Part shown: piece after piece, positions 18,704-26,695 of the stretch
Layout of the letters: every line of letters starts with the position of its first letter
How positions within the stretch are numbered: the first letter of the stretch is position 1
NCBI GenBank assembly: GCA_040757835.1
Contig: JBFLWJ010000014.1
Coordinates: forward strand, 27,403 to 91,402
Direction of reading: 5' to 3'
DNA from: Actinomycetota bacterium
GTDB taxonomy: Bacteria; Actinomycetota; Geothermincolia; Geothermincolales; RBG-13-55-18
DNA: 64,000 nucleotides
Made by a program: the position numbers and the translations under genes
Notes under the pieces: generated by a model
Database searches by the model: none
What the model saw: the letters and a program-made list of their open reading frames with translations, nothing else
What the model was told of the DNA's origin: nothing

Positions 18704-19207
18704 TTAAAACTGCCTGAACTTGTCCCTGGAGGCGCCGCAGATGGGGCACTTGTCCGGGGCGTCGCCTTCGCGGGTGTGCCCGCAGACGCTGCATATCTGT
18801 ATCGTCCCCACCTTGACGTCCTCGCCCCTGTCCACCGCTTCCTTGGCTTGCTTGTACCAGTCGGCGTGGATCTTCTCCGCTTCCAGCGCGTAGTAGGTGC
18901 TGCGTACCGCTCCGTCTTCGTCCTGCAGCTTGGCCGTGGCGTTGTAGACAGGATACATCTCGTCGATCTCGAAGGTCTCGCCCTCGATGCAGGTCTGGAT
19001 GTTGTCCGAGGTAGCCTTGACCCTTCCCAGCACCTCCAGGTGGTTGCCGGCGTGTACCTTCTCCGCGTAGGAGATGGCCCGGAACATCCTGGCCATCTCC
19101 GTGAGGCCTTCCTCCTCGGCTTTGTCCGCGAACAGCTGGTATTTCATGTGGGCCATACTCTCACCGGCGAAGGCGTCTCCCAGGAACTTCTCCGTCATCT
19201 CTCTCAT
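18704..19207 (-). CDS. rbr: Rubrerythrin
   Basis: Peroxide-reducing di-iron protein of 167 residues. The ferritin-like bundle supplies ligands in AFAGESMAHMKY (E16), YAEKVHAGNH (E49, H52) and ALEAEKIHADWY (E111, H114 region). The C-terminal rubredoxin domain has C139/C142 (ICSVCG) and C154/C157 (KCPICG). It takes electrons from rubredoxin or ferredoxin-linked reductases to reduce hydrogen peroxide. Start ATG 19207 is preceded by AAGGAGGT; an in-frame extension to 19243 exists but has no comparable ribosome binding site. It is probably cotranscribed with dfx downstream. Confidence 0.97.
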   Translation of the reverse strand: MREMTEKFLGDAFAGESMAHMKYQLFADKAEEEGLTEMARMFRAISYAEKVHAGNHLEVLGRVKATSDNIQTCIEGETFEIDEMYPVYNATAKLQDEDGAVRSTYYALEAEKIHADWYKQAKEAVDRGEDVKVGTIQICSVCGHTREGDAPDKCPICGASRDKFRQF

Positions 19208-19483
19208 GCTCTCAAGACCTCCTTCCTGTACTTGCGGTTGCAAGTCTATGTTTCCCTTGCCGCGCGGTGATAAAACCCTGCGCCGGCACCTTCGCGCGAT
19301 GATAGCAGAACGATCCGTTCCCGGCGAGCATCTGGATCATGGTCGATCTTTCCCGGTATGGGGTGTTGGTGAGGGGGGATAATTATGGATGCGAAGTCGC
19401 GCAAGGGCGGTCGGCCCGGTCCCGCGGGCGGTCCGCTGGCGGGACGGATAAGGCGATGATACGGAGAAGGAGGCCGGGATCGG

Positions 19484-20170
19484 ATGATCGACGAGCCAGC
19501 GGAGGTGCTGACCAGGGAGCTGGCGGGTGCAGAGCTGGATGGCCTCGTGCTCGAGCCACGGGATTTCAAGCGGGGCAGGACGGACAGGGAAGTCTATTTC
19601 AATCTCTTCCTGTCCCGGGAGGGCCGGCTCTCCCTCACGCCCACCGTCCAGGGGCTCTTCTTCGCCGGCCGGGGAGACTATATCAAGGCGTGGGTCGAGT
19701 TCCGCTACGACCCCGTTGCGGTATTCGCCGATGGCAGTGTGGTGGACCTGGAGGAGAAAGGGCTGGCGCCCAGGCTCTTCTCCCTCCTGGCCTCCCTGGT
19801 CCCACCGGGTGGATCCCTGATGGTCATCTATGGAGCGGAGGCGCATGCCGTCTCTTCCGATACCGAGAAGGGCCTGAAGAAGAGCTTCCCACCCGCGGCG
19901 ACTCCGTTGGGATATTACCTCTGGCGGAGCGGCCTGCGCTGGTTCAAGGACTGGTACTTCTCCGAGGGCTGGATGGAGGGGGGCATGAAGCTCCAGGCCA
20001 CCCGCCCCCTGAACGAGGAGGTGCGCGCCGGCAGGGAAGCGAAGGCCAGGGAGGAGCTGGGCGCTTTCGCAGCGGCCTTGCGGGACCGTGACCTCGACCC
20101 CCTGGAGAAGGACGCCCTGGAGCGGGCAGAGGACGTCCTTTCCAGGCTCACGCCAGCAGCTTCTCCTTGA
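19484..20170 (+). CDS. Uncharacterised protein, DUF1122-like
   Basis: Soluble protein of 228 residues with no signal peptide or membrane segment. Regions that look conserved are RTDREVYFNLFLSREGRLSL near residue 32, AWVEFRYDP, and the SLVPPGGSLMVIYGAEAH segment, followed by PLGYYLWRSGLRWFKDWYFS near 145. I associate this combination with DUF1122, a family known mainly from archaea, but the match is by eye. Function unknown. ATG 19484 follows a purine-rich stretch. Its 3' end overlaps the convergent DJ-1/PfpI gene by 23 bases. Confidence 0.6.
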   Translation: MIDEPAEVLTRELAGAELDGLVLEPRDFKRGRTDREVYFNLFLSREGRLSLTPTVQGLFFAGRGDYIKAWVEFRYDPVAVFADGSVVDLEEKGLAPRLFSLLASLVPPGGSLMVIYGAEAHAVSSDTEKGLKKSFPPAATPLGYYLWRSGLRWFKDWYFSEGWMEGGMKLQATRPLNEEVRAGREAKAREELGAFAAALRDRDLDPLEKDALERAEDVLSRLTPAASP

Positions 20171-20666
20171 GAGCGGCGTTGAAGGCGGGGAGGTCTTCCG
20201 GTACCCTGGAGGTGATGATGTTGCCGTCTATCACCACCTCGCGGTCCACGAAGTCCGCGCCCGCCTCCAGCATCTCCTCCCTGATCTTCGGGTAGCCTGT
20301 CATGGTGAGGCCCTTCACCAGGCCGGCCGCAGCCAGCAGCTGTCCCCCGTGGCAGATGGCCGCAAGGGGCTTTCCGGTGGCCGCGAAGTTGGCGACGAAC
20401 GAGCGCGCCTCCTCGGACTTGCGCAGGTAGGCGGGGGACCTCCCCCCCGGGATGACCATGGCGTCGAACGAGGTGGGATCGAGTTCTCCGAAGGTGTTGT
20501 CGACCCTGATCACCGCGCCGTGCAGACCCTTGATTTCCCCGGTATCGGGACCGACGGCCACCACTTCCGCGCCCTCCTGCCGCAGGAAATCCATGGGCAC
20601 CGTGGCCTCCTGGTCCTGAAATCCCTTTCCAATCACCATGACGACTCTTTTACCGCTTAGAACCAT
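20148..20666 (-). CDS. DJ-1/PfpI-family protein
   Basis: Protein of 172 residues of the PfpI/DJ-1 superfamily, whose members act as deglycases, proteases or stress chaperones. The fold signature is clear: VVMVIGKGFQDQEATVPMDF at the start, DAMVIPGGRSPAYLR in the middle and AAICHGGQLLAAAG with the nucleophilic Cys in the elbow. The usual acidic partner near the N-terminus may be the Glu of DQEATV. The start is ATG 20666; a longer ORF to 20756 would add an atypical N-terminal tail. The upstream TetR gene runs on the same strand 130 bp away. Precise activity cannot be read from sequence. Confidence 0.88.
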   Translation of the reverse strand: MVLSGKRVVMVIGKGFQDQEATVPMDFLRQEGAEVVAVGPDTGEIKGLHGAVIRVDNTFGELDPTSFDAMVIPGGRSPAYLRKSEEARSFVANFAATGKPLAAICHGGQLLAAAGLVKGLTMTGYPKIREEMLEAGADFVDREVVIDGNIITSRVPEDLPAFNAALKEKLLA

Positions 20667-20799
20667 CTTAATGCCTTTCTCGAAAAATGCGGTCCGATCA
20701 CCAATGTGGACTGATCTGGTAGAGCGTATGATAGGAACAAACAGTCCCGTGATCATCTATGATTCCCCCGGGGGAGTGCGGGAAACCCGGTAATGGGTC

Positions 20800-21435
20800 T
20801 TACTTCAGGATCCCTTCCAAAAAGATCGCGATGTACCTGTCCACGAGGTCCGTCAGCTCGACACCCTCGAGCTCGGGGTATCTGAAAACGTCCTTCTCGA
20901 TCAGCAGATACCCCATCATGCCCATGAATGCGGAGGTGGCCAGGACCGGGTCCATATCCTCTTTGAGCAGCCCTTTCTCTTTCCACAACTCGACGCATTG
21001 CCTGACGAAATCTCGTGCCGGGTCGAGCATCTTTTCCAGGAAAGGGCTGGCGGCCTCCGGGTTCTTGACGGCTTCCCCGATGACCATCCGGATGAAATCC
21101 CAGTCGGAATAGAAGAAAAGGAACATGCCCCTGGCTATGAACTTGAGAGCGGTCTTGGGCTCCAGTTCCGGCATCAGCTCCCGCACCAGGTCTAAAGCCT
21201 GCATGGTCGTGGTATGTGCGTCCACCACTGCCTTGAATATCTCTTCCTTGCTGTCAAAATAGCGGTAGAGTGCTCCACCGGTGATCCCGGCAGCCTTGGC
21301 GATCTCGACCACGGTCGCGCCATGCAGACCCTTGTCAGCGAAGACCTCCAGGGCGGCCTGGACTATCTTATCCCGCGTTGAAAGCATCTCCGCTTCCGCC
21401 GGCCCTCCCTTTGCTACTGCTTCGTCCTCATCCAT
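20800..21435 (-). CDS. TetR-family transcriptional regulator
   Basis: Repressor of 211 residues. The N-terminal helix-turn-helix reads ATVVEIAKAAGITGGALYRY followed by FDSKEEIFKAV, a typical TetR signature at residues ~40-70. The C-terminal ligand-binding domain is helical and hydrophobic (FIARGMFLFFYSDWDFIRMV). ATG 21435 has AAGGAG eight bases upstream. It is transcribed away from the CrtI-like oxidoreductase operon across an AT-rich spacer, the usual layout for a local repressor and its target. The ligand is unknown. Confidence 0.92.
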   Translation of the reverse strand: MDEDEAVAKGGPAEAEMLSTRDKIVQAALEVFADKGLHGATVVEIAKAAGITGGALYRYFDSKEEIFKAVVDAHTTTMQALDLVRELMPELEPKTALKFIARGMFLFFYSDWDFIRMVIGEAVKNPEAASPFLEKMLDPARDFVRQCVELWKEKGLLKEDMDPVLATSAFMGMMGYLLIEKDVFRYPELEGVELTDLVDRYIAIFLEGILK

Positions 21436-21517
21436 AGTTCCCGCTCCTTGCAGACGGCCTTCTCCTCATTCACTATCCTAGCGTAATGCGACTAACAATA
21501 GAATATATCATATAGTA

Positions 21518-21545
21518 TTGACACAGAAAGTAATAATATTATAAA
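21518..21545 (+). promoter_or_regulatory. Sigma-70-like promoter for the CrtI-like operon
   Basis: TTGACA (21518-21523) and TATAAA (21540-21545) are separated by 16 bases inside a strongly AT-rich spacer (about 21490-21590) that contrasts with the GC-rich surroundings. It reads toward the TTG start at 21618. The spacer between divergent TetR and oxidoreductase genes would also carry the TetR operator, but no clean palindrome can be singled out. Confidence 0.6.
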
Positions 21546-21617
21546 TATAATAATAATAATGTAGTAATATGTAACACATATGAATTATACCTGCTCAGCG
21601 AGGAAAGGCAGCAAGTC

Positions 21618-23156
21618 TTGGAACTGAAAAAAGTACAAACACAATCCGACTACGGCGTGATCGTCATCGGGGCCGGCGTGGGTGGGTTGTCGGCGGCCGG
21701 TGTCCTGGCCCGGGAAGGCCTCAAGACCCTGGTCCTGGAACAGGCCGATTTCGTGGGTGGTTGCGCCTCCTCCTTCGAGCGTTCCGGCTACCATTTCGAC
21801 GTCGGCGCCTGCATCATCGAGGTGCTCAGGGCCCACGAGTCGTTTTACGACAGGCTGGGACTGGATATGAAGGACTACATCACTTTCCTGCCCAATGACC
21901 CCATCTACGAGCTGGTCGATATCCTGAGCGGCGAGAGGTTCACCGTACCCGCTTCCGCGCAGGGGATGGCGGAACTCATCGGGCGGCACAGCGCCGCTGA
22001 CGCCCGTGCCTTCCTGCGTTTCATGCGCGAGGAGGGAAAGATGATGGACGGGTTCACCGATGCCGTATTCACCACTCCCCAGGGTGGCATCTCCGGTCTC
22101 TTCAAGGTCTTCGCGAAATACCCGCGGGCCGTCGCGAACCTGCACCGCCTCATGCTCCCTTACAACAAGGTGCTGGGAGACCTCTTCGTCCATCCCCTGA
22201 CCCACCGCCTGCTGTGCAACTCCGCTGTGATCGGGGGCCTGCCCCCCTCCCGCCAGGTCGGGATGTTGATGTGGCAGACCTACGCGGAGCATGCGGGCAT
22301 GTATTATCCACGGGGCGGCATGGGAGCGGTCCCACGCGCCATGGCCCGTGCGCTTGAGGACGTCGGGGGCGAGCTGAGGCTCTCATGCCGGGTGGGCCGC
22401 CTGCTGCTGGAGAGGAAAGCGGCCCGCGGCGTGGTCCTCGATGACGGTACCATCATTACTTCCCGCGCGGTTGTTAGTGACGCCAACGCCACCAACCTCT
22501 ACCTGGAGATGATCGGAGAGGAGAACATACCCCGAGTGGTGGCGAAAGGGCTGCGCAGCTACGGACTCTCTCCCAGCTGCGCCATCGGCTACCTCGGCCT
22601 GGACTACCATCCACCCATGCAGTCGCAGCATATCATGGCGCTGTCGGACCCGGAGTTCATCGACATGTACTGGTCCGATATATACGAACAGGACATCGCC
22701 ATGCCCCAGTCCGTGGGCCTGATCTCCTGCCCGAGCTACACGGACCCCTCGCTCGCGCCCGAGGGGGGCGCCTCGCTCTCCTTCATCACCATGGCGCCAC
22801 GCAACCCGCGAGGCGCCCCCTGGGACGAGATGAGATGGGACTTCCTGGAGCAGGCGATAGGCATGCTCGACGCCGTGTATGTTCCCGGCATAAAGGACCA
22901 CATCGTCTTCAAGACCATCGCCACTCCCGAGGACTTCGAGCGGAGGCTGCTCATCCCCGGCGGTACCATATATTCGTATTCCATGTCTGTGCTGAGCCAG
23001 ATGATCTTCCGTCCGAGCAACCGCTCCAAGTGCATCAGGGACCTTTACCTGTGCGGCGCCAGCGCCCACCCCAGCGGCAGCGTACCCGGTGTCCTCTGCG
23101 GGGGGATGCTGGCCGCCGACGCGCTGCTCGAGGACTCGAAGAGGAGAAGAGGATGA
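21618..23156 (+). CDS. Phytoene desaturase/CrtI-like FAD oxidoreductase
   Basis: Flavoprotein of 512 residues with the amine-oxidase-like FAD fold of CrtI and retinol saturase: VIVIGAGVGGLSAAGVLARE, then LVLEQADFVGGCASSF, and a C-terminal FAD contact CGASAHPSGSVPGVLCGGML. These enzymes desaturate, isomerise or reduce polyenes and related lipids. No phytoene synthase is adjacent, so the substrate is open. The inferred start is TTG 21618, giving MELKKVQTQSDYG; GAGGAAAGG lies upstream. Its TGA overlaps the next ATG, so at least one downstream membrane gene is coupled. Control by the divergent TetR gene is likely. Confidence 0.85.
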   Translation: MELKKVQTQSDYGVIVIGAGVGGLSAAGVLAREGLKTLVLEQADFVGGCASSFERSGYHFDVGACIIEVLRAHESFYDRLGLDMKDYITFLPNDPIYELVDILSGERFTVPASAQGMAELIGRHSAADARAFLRFMREEGKMMDGFTDAVFTTPQGGISGLFKVFAKYPRAVANLHRLMLPYNKVLGDLFVHPLTHRLLCNSAVIGGLPPSRQVGMLMWQTYAEHAGMYYPRGGMGAVPRAMARALEDVGGELRLSCRVGRLLLERKAARGVVLDDGTIITSRAVVSDANATNLYLEMIGEENIPRVVAKGLRSYGLSPSCAIGYLGLDYHPPMQSQHIMALSDPEFIDMYWSDIYEQDIAMPQSVGLISCPSYTDPSLAPEGGASLSFITMAPRNPRGAPWDEMRWDFLEQAIGMLDAVYVPGIKDHIVFKTIATPEDFERRLLIPGGTIYSYSMSVLSQMIFRPSNRSKCIRDLYLCGASAHPSGSVPGVLCGGMLAADALLEDSKRRRG

Positions 23157-23602
23157 GAAAGACCTACGCCGTTATACTTTCCACGCTGCTCATCGCCCTC
23201 GGGATCTTACTCATAACCATCGGGATAGCGCAGGCCGGGGCGGGGCAGGAGCAATACCGGCCTACCGTCTCCCTGGTCCTCATAGCGGGGTTCGCCGGGG
23301 TCTTCGTTCTCGGGCTGTTGTTCTCACGCTTTACCGCGAAGGACTACAGGGGAGCTTTCACAACGACAATACTCCTGTTGAGCGTGGGCATGCTCCTGCT
23401 GGGAGTATTTTTCGCGTTTGTCGAGATGCTGGTGAGCCCTGGAGTCTACAGGATGTTGCTGCTTGCGTCCCTCGTATTATACGGCCTGTTTGTGACCATG
23501 AACGGGGTGGCCAACTATTTCCTGTCCCAGAGGGTCTACCGCGTGTACGCGTTCGACTTCCTGCGTGCGCTCCCATATGCGTATTGCCGCTATCGTACCT
23601 GA
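23153..23602 (+). CDS. Small four-helix membrane protein
   Basis: Protein of 149 residues with four predicted membrane helices: LSTLLIALGILLITIGIAQA, VSLVLIAGFAGVFVLGLLFS, TTTILLLSVGMLLLGVFFAF and MLLLASLVLYGLFVTMNGVA, with a short cytosolic tail containing YFLSQRVYRVY. No family was recognised. ATG 23153 overlaps the TGA of the CrtI-like gene, so it is translationally coupled and probably works with that enzyme, for example as a membrane anchor (inference). Confidence 0.72.
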   Translation: MRKTYAVILSTLLIALGILLITIGIAQAGAGQEQYRPTVSLVLIAGFAGVFVLGLLFSRFTAKDYRGAFTTTILLLSVGMLLLGVFFAFVEMLVSPGVYRMLLLASLVLYGLFVTMNGVANYFLSQRVYRVYAFDFLRALPYAYCRYRT

Positions 23603-23653
23603 GCGTATGCGGGTGTTTCCGAGAGGACAAAGAGCCGGATGAGGAGGGTCAAG

Positions 23654-23989
23654 GTGAAGAGAAAAGGTGGAAAACAGGAGAGAAGAGATGCCTCGCCGCA
23701 AGCGGACCTCATCTCCAGGGCTATGGAGGTCATGGACCCGGAATTCCTTGCGAAGACGGCGGAAACGAACCCCGATTTCATCGTGGGTATGCTGGGGTCG
23801 TTCGAGCCGCAGGCACTTGCCGCGGCCATAAGCCAGCGTCCGGAGCTGTTCACGAAGATGGCCCGGATCATGCCCCACGAGACCATACGCCGTATGGTGG
23901 ACCAGAACCGCGAGCTGGTACAGGAGATCGTGCTAAGGGTCGATACGGACCTGCTCATGGAGATGATGATGGTCTTGCAGGGTGAGTGA
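23654..23989 (+). CDS. Small helical protein of unknown function
   Basis: Protein of 111 residues (116 if ATG 23639 is used). GTG 23654 is preferred because GGAGGG stands a few bases before it. After a Lys/Arg-rich start it is predicted to be all-helical with repeated Met/Pro-containing segments (MEVMDPEFLAKTAETNPDFI, RPELFTKMARIMPHETIRRM, LRVDTDLLMEMMMVLQ), as though short helical units were repeated. No family was recognised. It follows the membrane protein by ~50 bp on the same strand and is the probable last gene of the CrtI-like operon. The next 278 bases hold nothing I can support. Confidence 0.55.
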   Translation: MKRKGGKQERRDASPQADLISRAMEVMDPEFLAKTAETNPDFIVGMLGSFEPQALAAAISQRPELFTKMARIMPHETIRRMVDQNRELVQEIVLRVDTDLLMEMMMVLQGE

Positions 23990-24267
23990 GCCCGGGCAAA
24001 GAGGATATTCCGAGAGTATAACGAAATCCTAGACGTACGGCCGAGGACTGTCCGCACAGGTCCGTGAGGAAACGCAGGTGTGGAATGAGAGCGACATCCG
24101 GCGGATCAAAGGATAGCGAATTCAGGGTCAACAGCGGCGTTGTCGGAAGGACCCCAAAAACCCTGCTAGCCCTTTATCAACGCAAGGGCTTCGAGATCGC
24201 GCGCACCGGAGCCCCGTCTCCCCTGGCCACCATGGACGGCAGGCGGGCCAGCGCATAGACGCCCAGC

Positions 24268-25080
24268 TCAGGTCACGTCCACCAGCGAGGTTATACGGGG
24301 GACGAGGCTTTCCATGAACGTGGGGTCCTCTATGGTCAGCTCGATGGCGCCCTTGGGGCAGACGGAGACGCAGTTCCCGCACCCCCGGCATTCGTCGCTG
24401 ATGGCGGCGCGTCCCCCCTGCAGGGTGATGGCTTTGGGGATGCAGATGTTGTTCTGGCAGGTGCCGCAGCCGGTGCACACCTCGGTTACCTTCACCTTTA
24501 CTCCCGGCATGCGCTGTATCTTGTCGCTGATCTTGTGAGAGAGCACGGGCAGGACCTTCCACAGGCAGCAGCAGGGACAGCAGTTGCAGACGGTGAGCAG
24601 CCTGGTGCCGGGGCGCACGTTCAGCCACATTGGGTCGAGCTTGTTGCGGCCGATGAGGTGCACCAGCCCGGCCTCGCGGCACTTTTTCAGGTGATCCAGC
24701 GCCTCCTCTCTGGTCACGCGTCGACCCAGTGCGGGGTTGATGTCAAGGACCGCCTCGCCCATGAACAGGCATCCCAGATCTATCGGGTAATCCCCACACC
24801 CGCTGGCGTCGCGGCAGATACAGGTGTTCATGATCCAGAGGTGGCTTGCCTTCTCGACGAAGGCCTCGATCACCTGCGAGGGCAGGACGACGTCCTCCGA
24901 GGATACGTCCTCGTTCACGGCGACGATGCTGTCCTTGGGCAGGAAGACCATGTCGTCTCCCTCGAAGAGCAGGTACTCGATGCCCCTGCCGATGATCGGC
25001 AGCCTGGTCATCCTGGCCATGATGAAGCGCTGCGGAAAGGTCTTCTTGATCATCTTCACGAACCAGAGCGGACTGGACAT
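24268..25080 (-). CDS. CxCCxCCC iron-sulfur protein, short form (paralogue 1 of 4)
   Basis: Protein of 270 residues. Three Cys modules occur in order: NTCICRDASGCG-x7-C (C87, C89, C95, C104), then CNCCPCCC at 165-172, then a two-cluster ferredoxin domain (CTGCGTCQNNICIP from C202 and CRGCGNCVSVCP from C231). It shares this order with the genes at 35753, 47301 and 59954 but lacks their N-terminal ~100-residue winged-helix-like domain, beginning instead with a basic/hydrophobic segment. The ferredoxin part implies electron transfer; the CxCCxCCC part may bind an additional cluster. I know no assigned function. ATG 25080 follows GGGAGGGG. No partner gene is adjacent. Confidence 0.85.
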   Translation of the reverse strand: MSSPLWFVKMIKKTFPQRFIMARMTRLPIIGRGIEYLLFEGDDMVFLPKDSIVAVNEDVSSEDVVLPSQVIEAFVEKASHLWIMNTCICRDASGCGDYPIDLGCLFMGEAVLDINPALGRRVTREEALDHLKKCREAGLVHLIGRNKLDPMWLNVRPGTRLLTVCNCCPCCCLWKVLPVLSHKISDKIQRMPGVKVKVTEVCTGCGTCQNNICIPKAITLQGGRAAISDECRGCGNCVSVCPKGAIELTIEDPTFMESLVPRITSLVDVT

Positions 25081-25307
25081 GACACCCCTCCCGTTTGAAA
25101 GCCTGCGGTCCTCGGACCGTTCCCATGCGAGCTCTTATGTATATGGATACCTTGTTTATACCATGCTACGGCGGCGCCGCGGGTGGAGTTGATCCGCGGA
25201 TCCGCGGCTTACCGCTCCCCCGTGTTCTTCATAGAGGTTCCGGTCGGGGAGGAATGGGGATAATCTAGTAACGTAAAAGCACGCAGCGCTCAATGCGGAG
25301 GTGAGAG

Positions 25308-25889
25308 ATGGGCGAGGAGCGCTTTTCGAAAAGCGACATGAGTTACCACCCGCTGACCCCGGAGAGGTGGGATGACTTCGAGGAACTCTTCGGCGAGCAC
25401 GGCGCCTACGGCGGCTGCTGGTGCATGTACTGGAGGACCACCCGCGCCCAGTTCAACCGGGACGCGGGGGAAGGGAACAAACGGGCGATGAAGGCCATCG
25501 TCGATGCGGGCACCGCCCCCGGCATCCTCGCCTATCACCGGGGCCGGGCCGTGGGCTGGTGTTCGGTCGCCCCCCGGGAGGATTTCGCGTCACTGGAGAG
25601 GTCGCCCAAGCTTAAACGCGTGGACGGCCAGCCGGTGTGGTCGATCGTCTGCTTCTATGTCCCGAAGGAACACCGCCGCCGGGGGCTCATGGAGCTGCTC
25701 CTGGAGGCGGCGGTCGCGTACGCGCGCGAGAACGGCGCGGCCATCGTTGAGGGTTATCCCACGGAACCCATGGAGAGACTGAAGGGCGCAGAAGGCTACA
25801 TGGGGCTGAGGCCCAGCTTCGTCAAAGCCGGCTTCAGGGAGGTGGCCAGGCCATGCGAGTGGCAGTCGATAGCCAGGCTCTATACGTGA
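25308..25889 (+). CDS. GNAT-family N-acetyltransferase
   Basis: Protein of 193 residues of the GNAT acyl-CoA transferase fold. A family-typical GGCWCMYWR lies near residue 45, SIVCFYVPKEHRRRGLMELL carries the acetyl-CoA pyrophosphate loop (basic R-R-x-G) near residue 110, and the last strand is PSFVKAGFREVARP. Substrate unknown. The start at 25308 is preceded by GGAGGTGAG. It is monocistronic and convergent with acetolactate decarboxylase (8-bp gap). Confidence 0.9.
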   Translation: MGEERFSKSDMSYHPLTPERWDDFEELFGEHGAYGGCWCMYWRTTRAQFNRDAGEGNKRAMKAIVDAGTAPGILAYHRGRAVGWCSVAPREDFASLERSPKLKRVDGQPVWSIVCFYVPKEHRRRGLMELLLEAAVAYARENGAAIVEGYPTEPMERLKGAEGYMGLRPSFVKAGFREVARPCEWQSIARLYT

Positions 25890-25897
25890 GCAGGCGT

Positions 25898-26695
25898 TCA
25901 TGAAGGGGGAGTGATGTCCGCTTCCAAAAACTCCTCCATCTCCGGCAGCTGCAGGAGGAATCCCGGCGTCTCGTCGAGGTAGACCCTGACCTCGCCAAGG
26001 AGCAGGTCCAGCACGTGGCCTCCCGCCCCTTGGCCGGCGGTGAGGAAATGCAGGTGGTACCCGGGGGCGTTGATGTCCCCCATATATGAGGGGCACCAGA
26101 ACCCGACCATGGTCCCCTCCACGTCATCCAGCTCGAAGACCGCCTGCGCGGCGATGGCCTCGCTCAGGGGCGGATAGGGCTTCTCCTGGGCAGGCACGCT
26201 CCTGGCCCGCACGTGTTCGAACCTGCCCTCGATCCTGATGGCGTAGAAGACGTTCTCGGACGGGAGGTTGGCGTTGAGGAGATCCTGCAGGCCGGCGTAG
26301 TCCAGGCCTGCAGGAGGGGTTATCTCTCTATCGCGGTCGAAGAAGGTGACCATGGCGAAGGGAGTGATGGCCGACCCGTCGATGGCGTGGACCGTACCGT
26401 CGTACCTTATCTGGTAGAAGGAGCCGTCCACGGCGATCATCTCTCCGTCCAGCCCCTCGAGGGTGCCGATGCCGGTATCGCCATGCTTGCCCAGTTCCGC
26501 GTACGAGACAACGCCGTCGTAGAAGCCGGACTTCAGCGCTCCCAAGGTGGATACCTGGTAGAAGGTCTCCCGGTCAGCCTGCGTTTCCACAGGCGATGCC
26601 TCCCGTGCGCAGCCGCCGAACGCCGCGGCGGAGAAGGCCAGGACCAGGGCCGATATCAGGGCAGGCAGGACTGAATGCGGGGCGTGACGGCTCAC
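25898..26695 (-). CDS. budA: Alpha-acetolactate decarboxylase, apparently exported
   Basis: Converts 2-acetolactate to acetoin. Zinc ligands are visible: H214 and H216 in GYHLHFL and H227 in GGHVLD; the candidate acidic residues are in GTLEGLDGEM and SFYQI. The protein has 265 residues, near the usual length plus a leader. The N-terminus is a signal peptide ending AAFGGC with Cys29, so it may be a lipoprotein, as acetolactate decarboxylases of some Gram-positives are also exported. GTG 26695 overlaps the larB stop (GTGA), so translation is coupled to larB. The acetoin-type dehydrogenase operon 14 kb away could use the product (inference). Confidence 0.92.
   Translation of the reverse strand: MSRHAPHSVLPALISALVLAFSAAAFGGCAREASPVETQADRETFYQVSTLGALKSGFYDGVVSYAELGKHGDTGIGTLEGLDGEMIAVDGSFYQIRYDGTVHAIDGSAITPFAMVTFFDRDREITPPAGLDYAGLQDLLNANLPSENVFYAIRIEGRFEHVRARSVPAQEKPYPPLSEAIAAQAVFELDDVEGTMVGFWCPSYMGDINAPGYHLHFLTAGQGAGGHVLDLLLGEVRVYLDETPGFLLQLPEMEEFLEADITPPS

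Noticed and set aside
22383-23069. Long open frame antisense to the CrtI-like gene
   Set aside because: High-GC DNA gives long antisense frames; no motif, promoter or ribosome binding site supports it.
24000-24267. Short ORF in the gap after the CrtI-like operon
   Set aside because: The 64-residue frame has no ribosome binding site, no recognisable motif and ends within the neighbouring 3' region.
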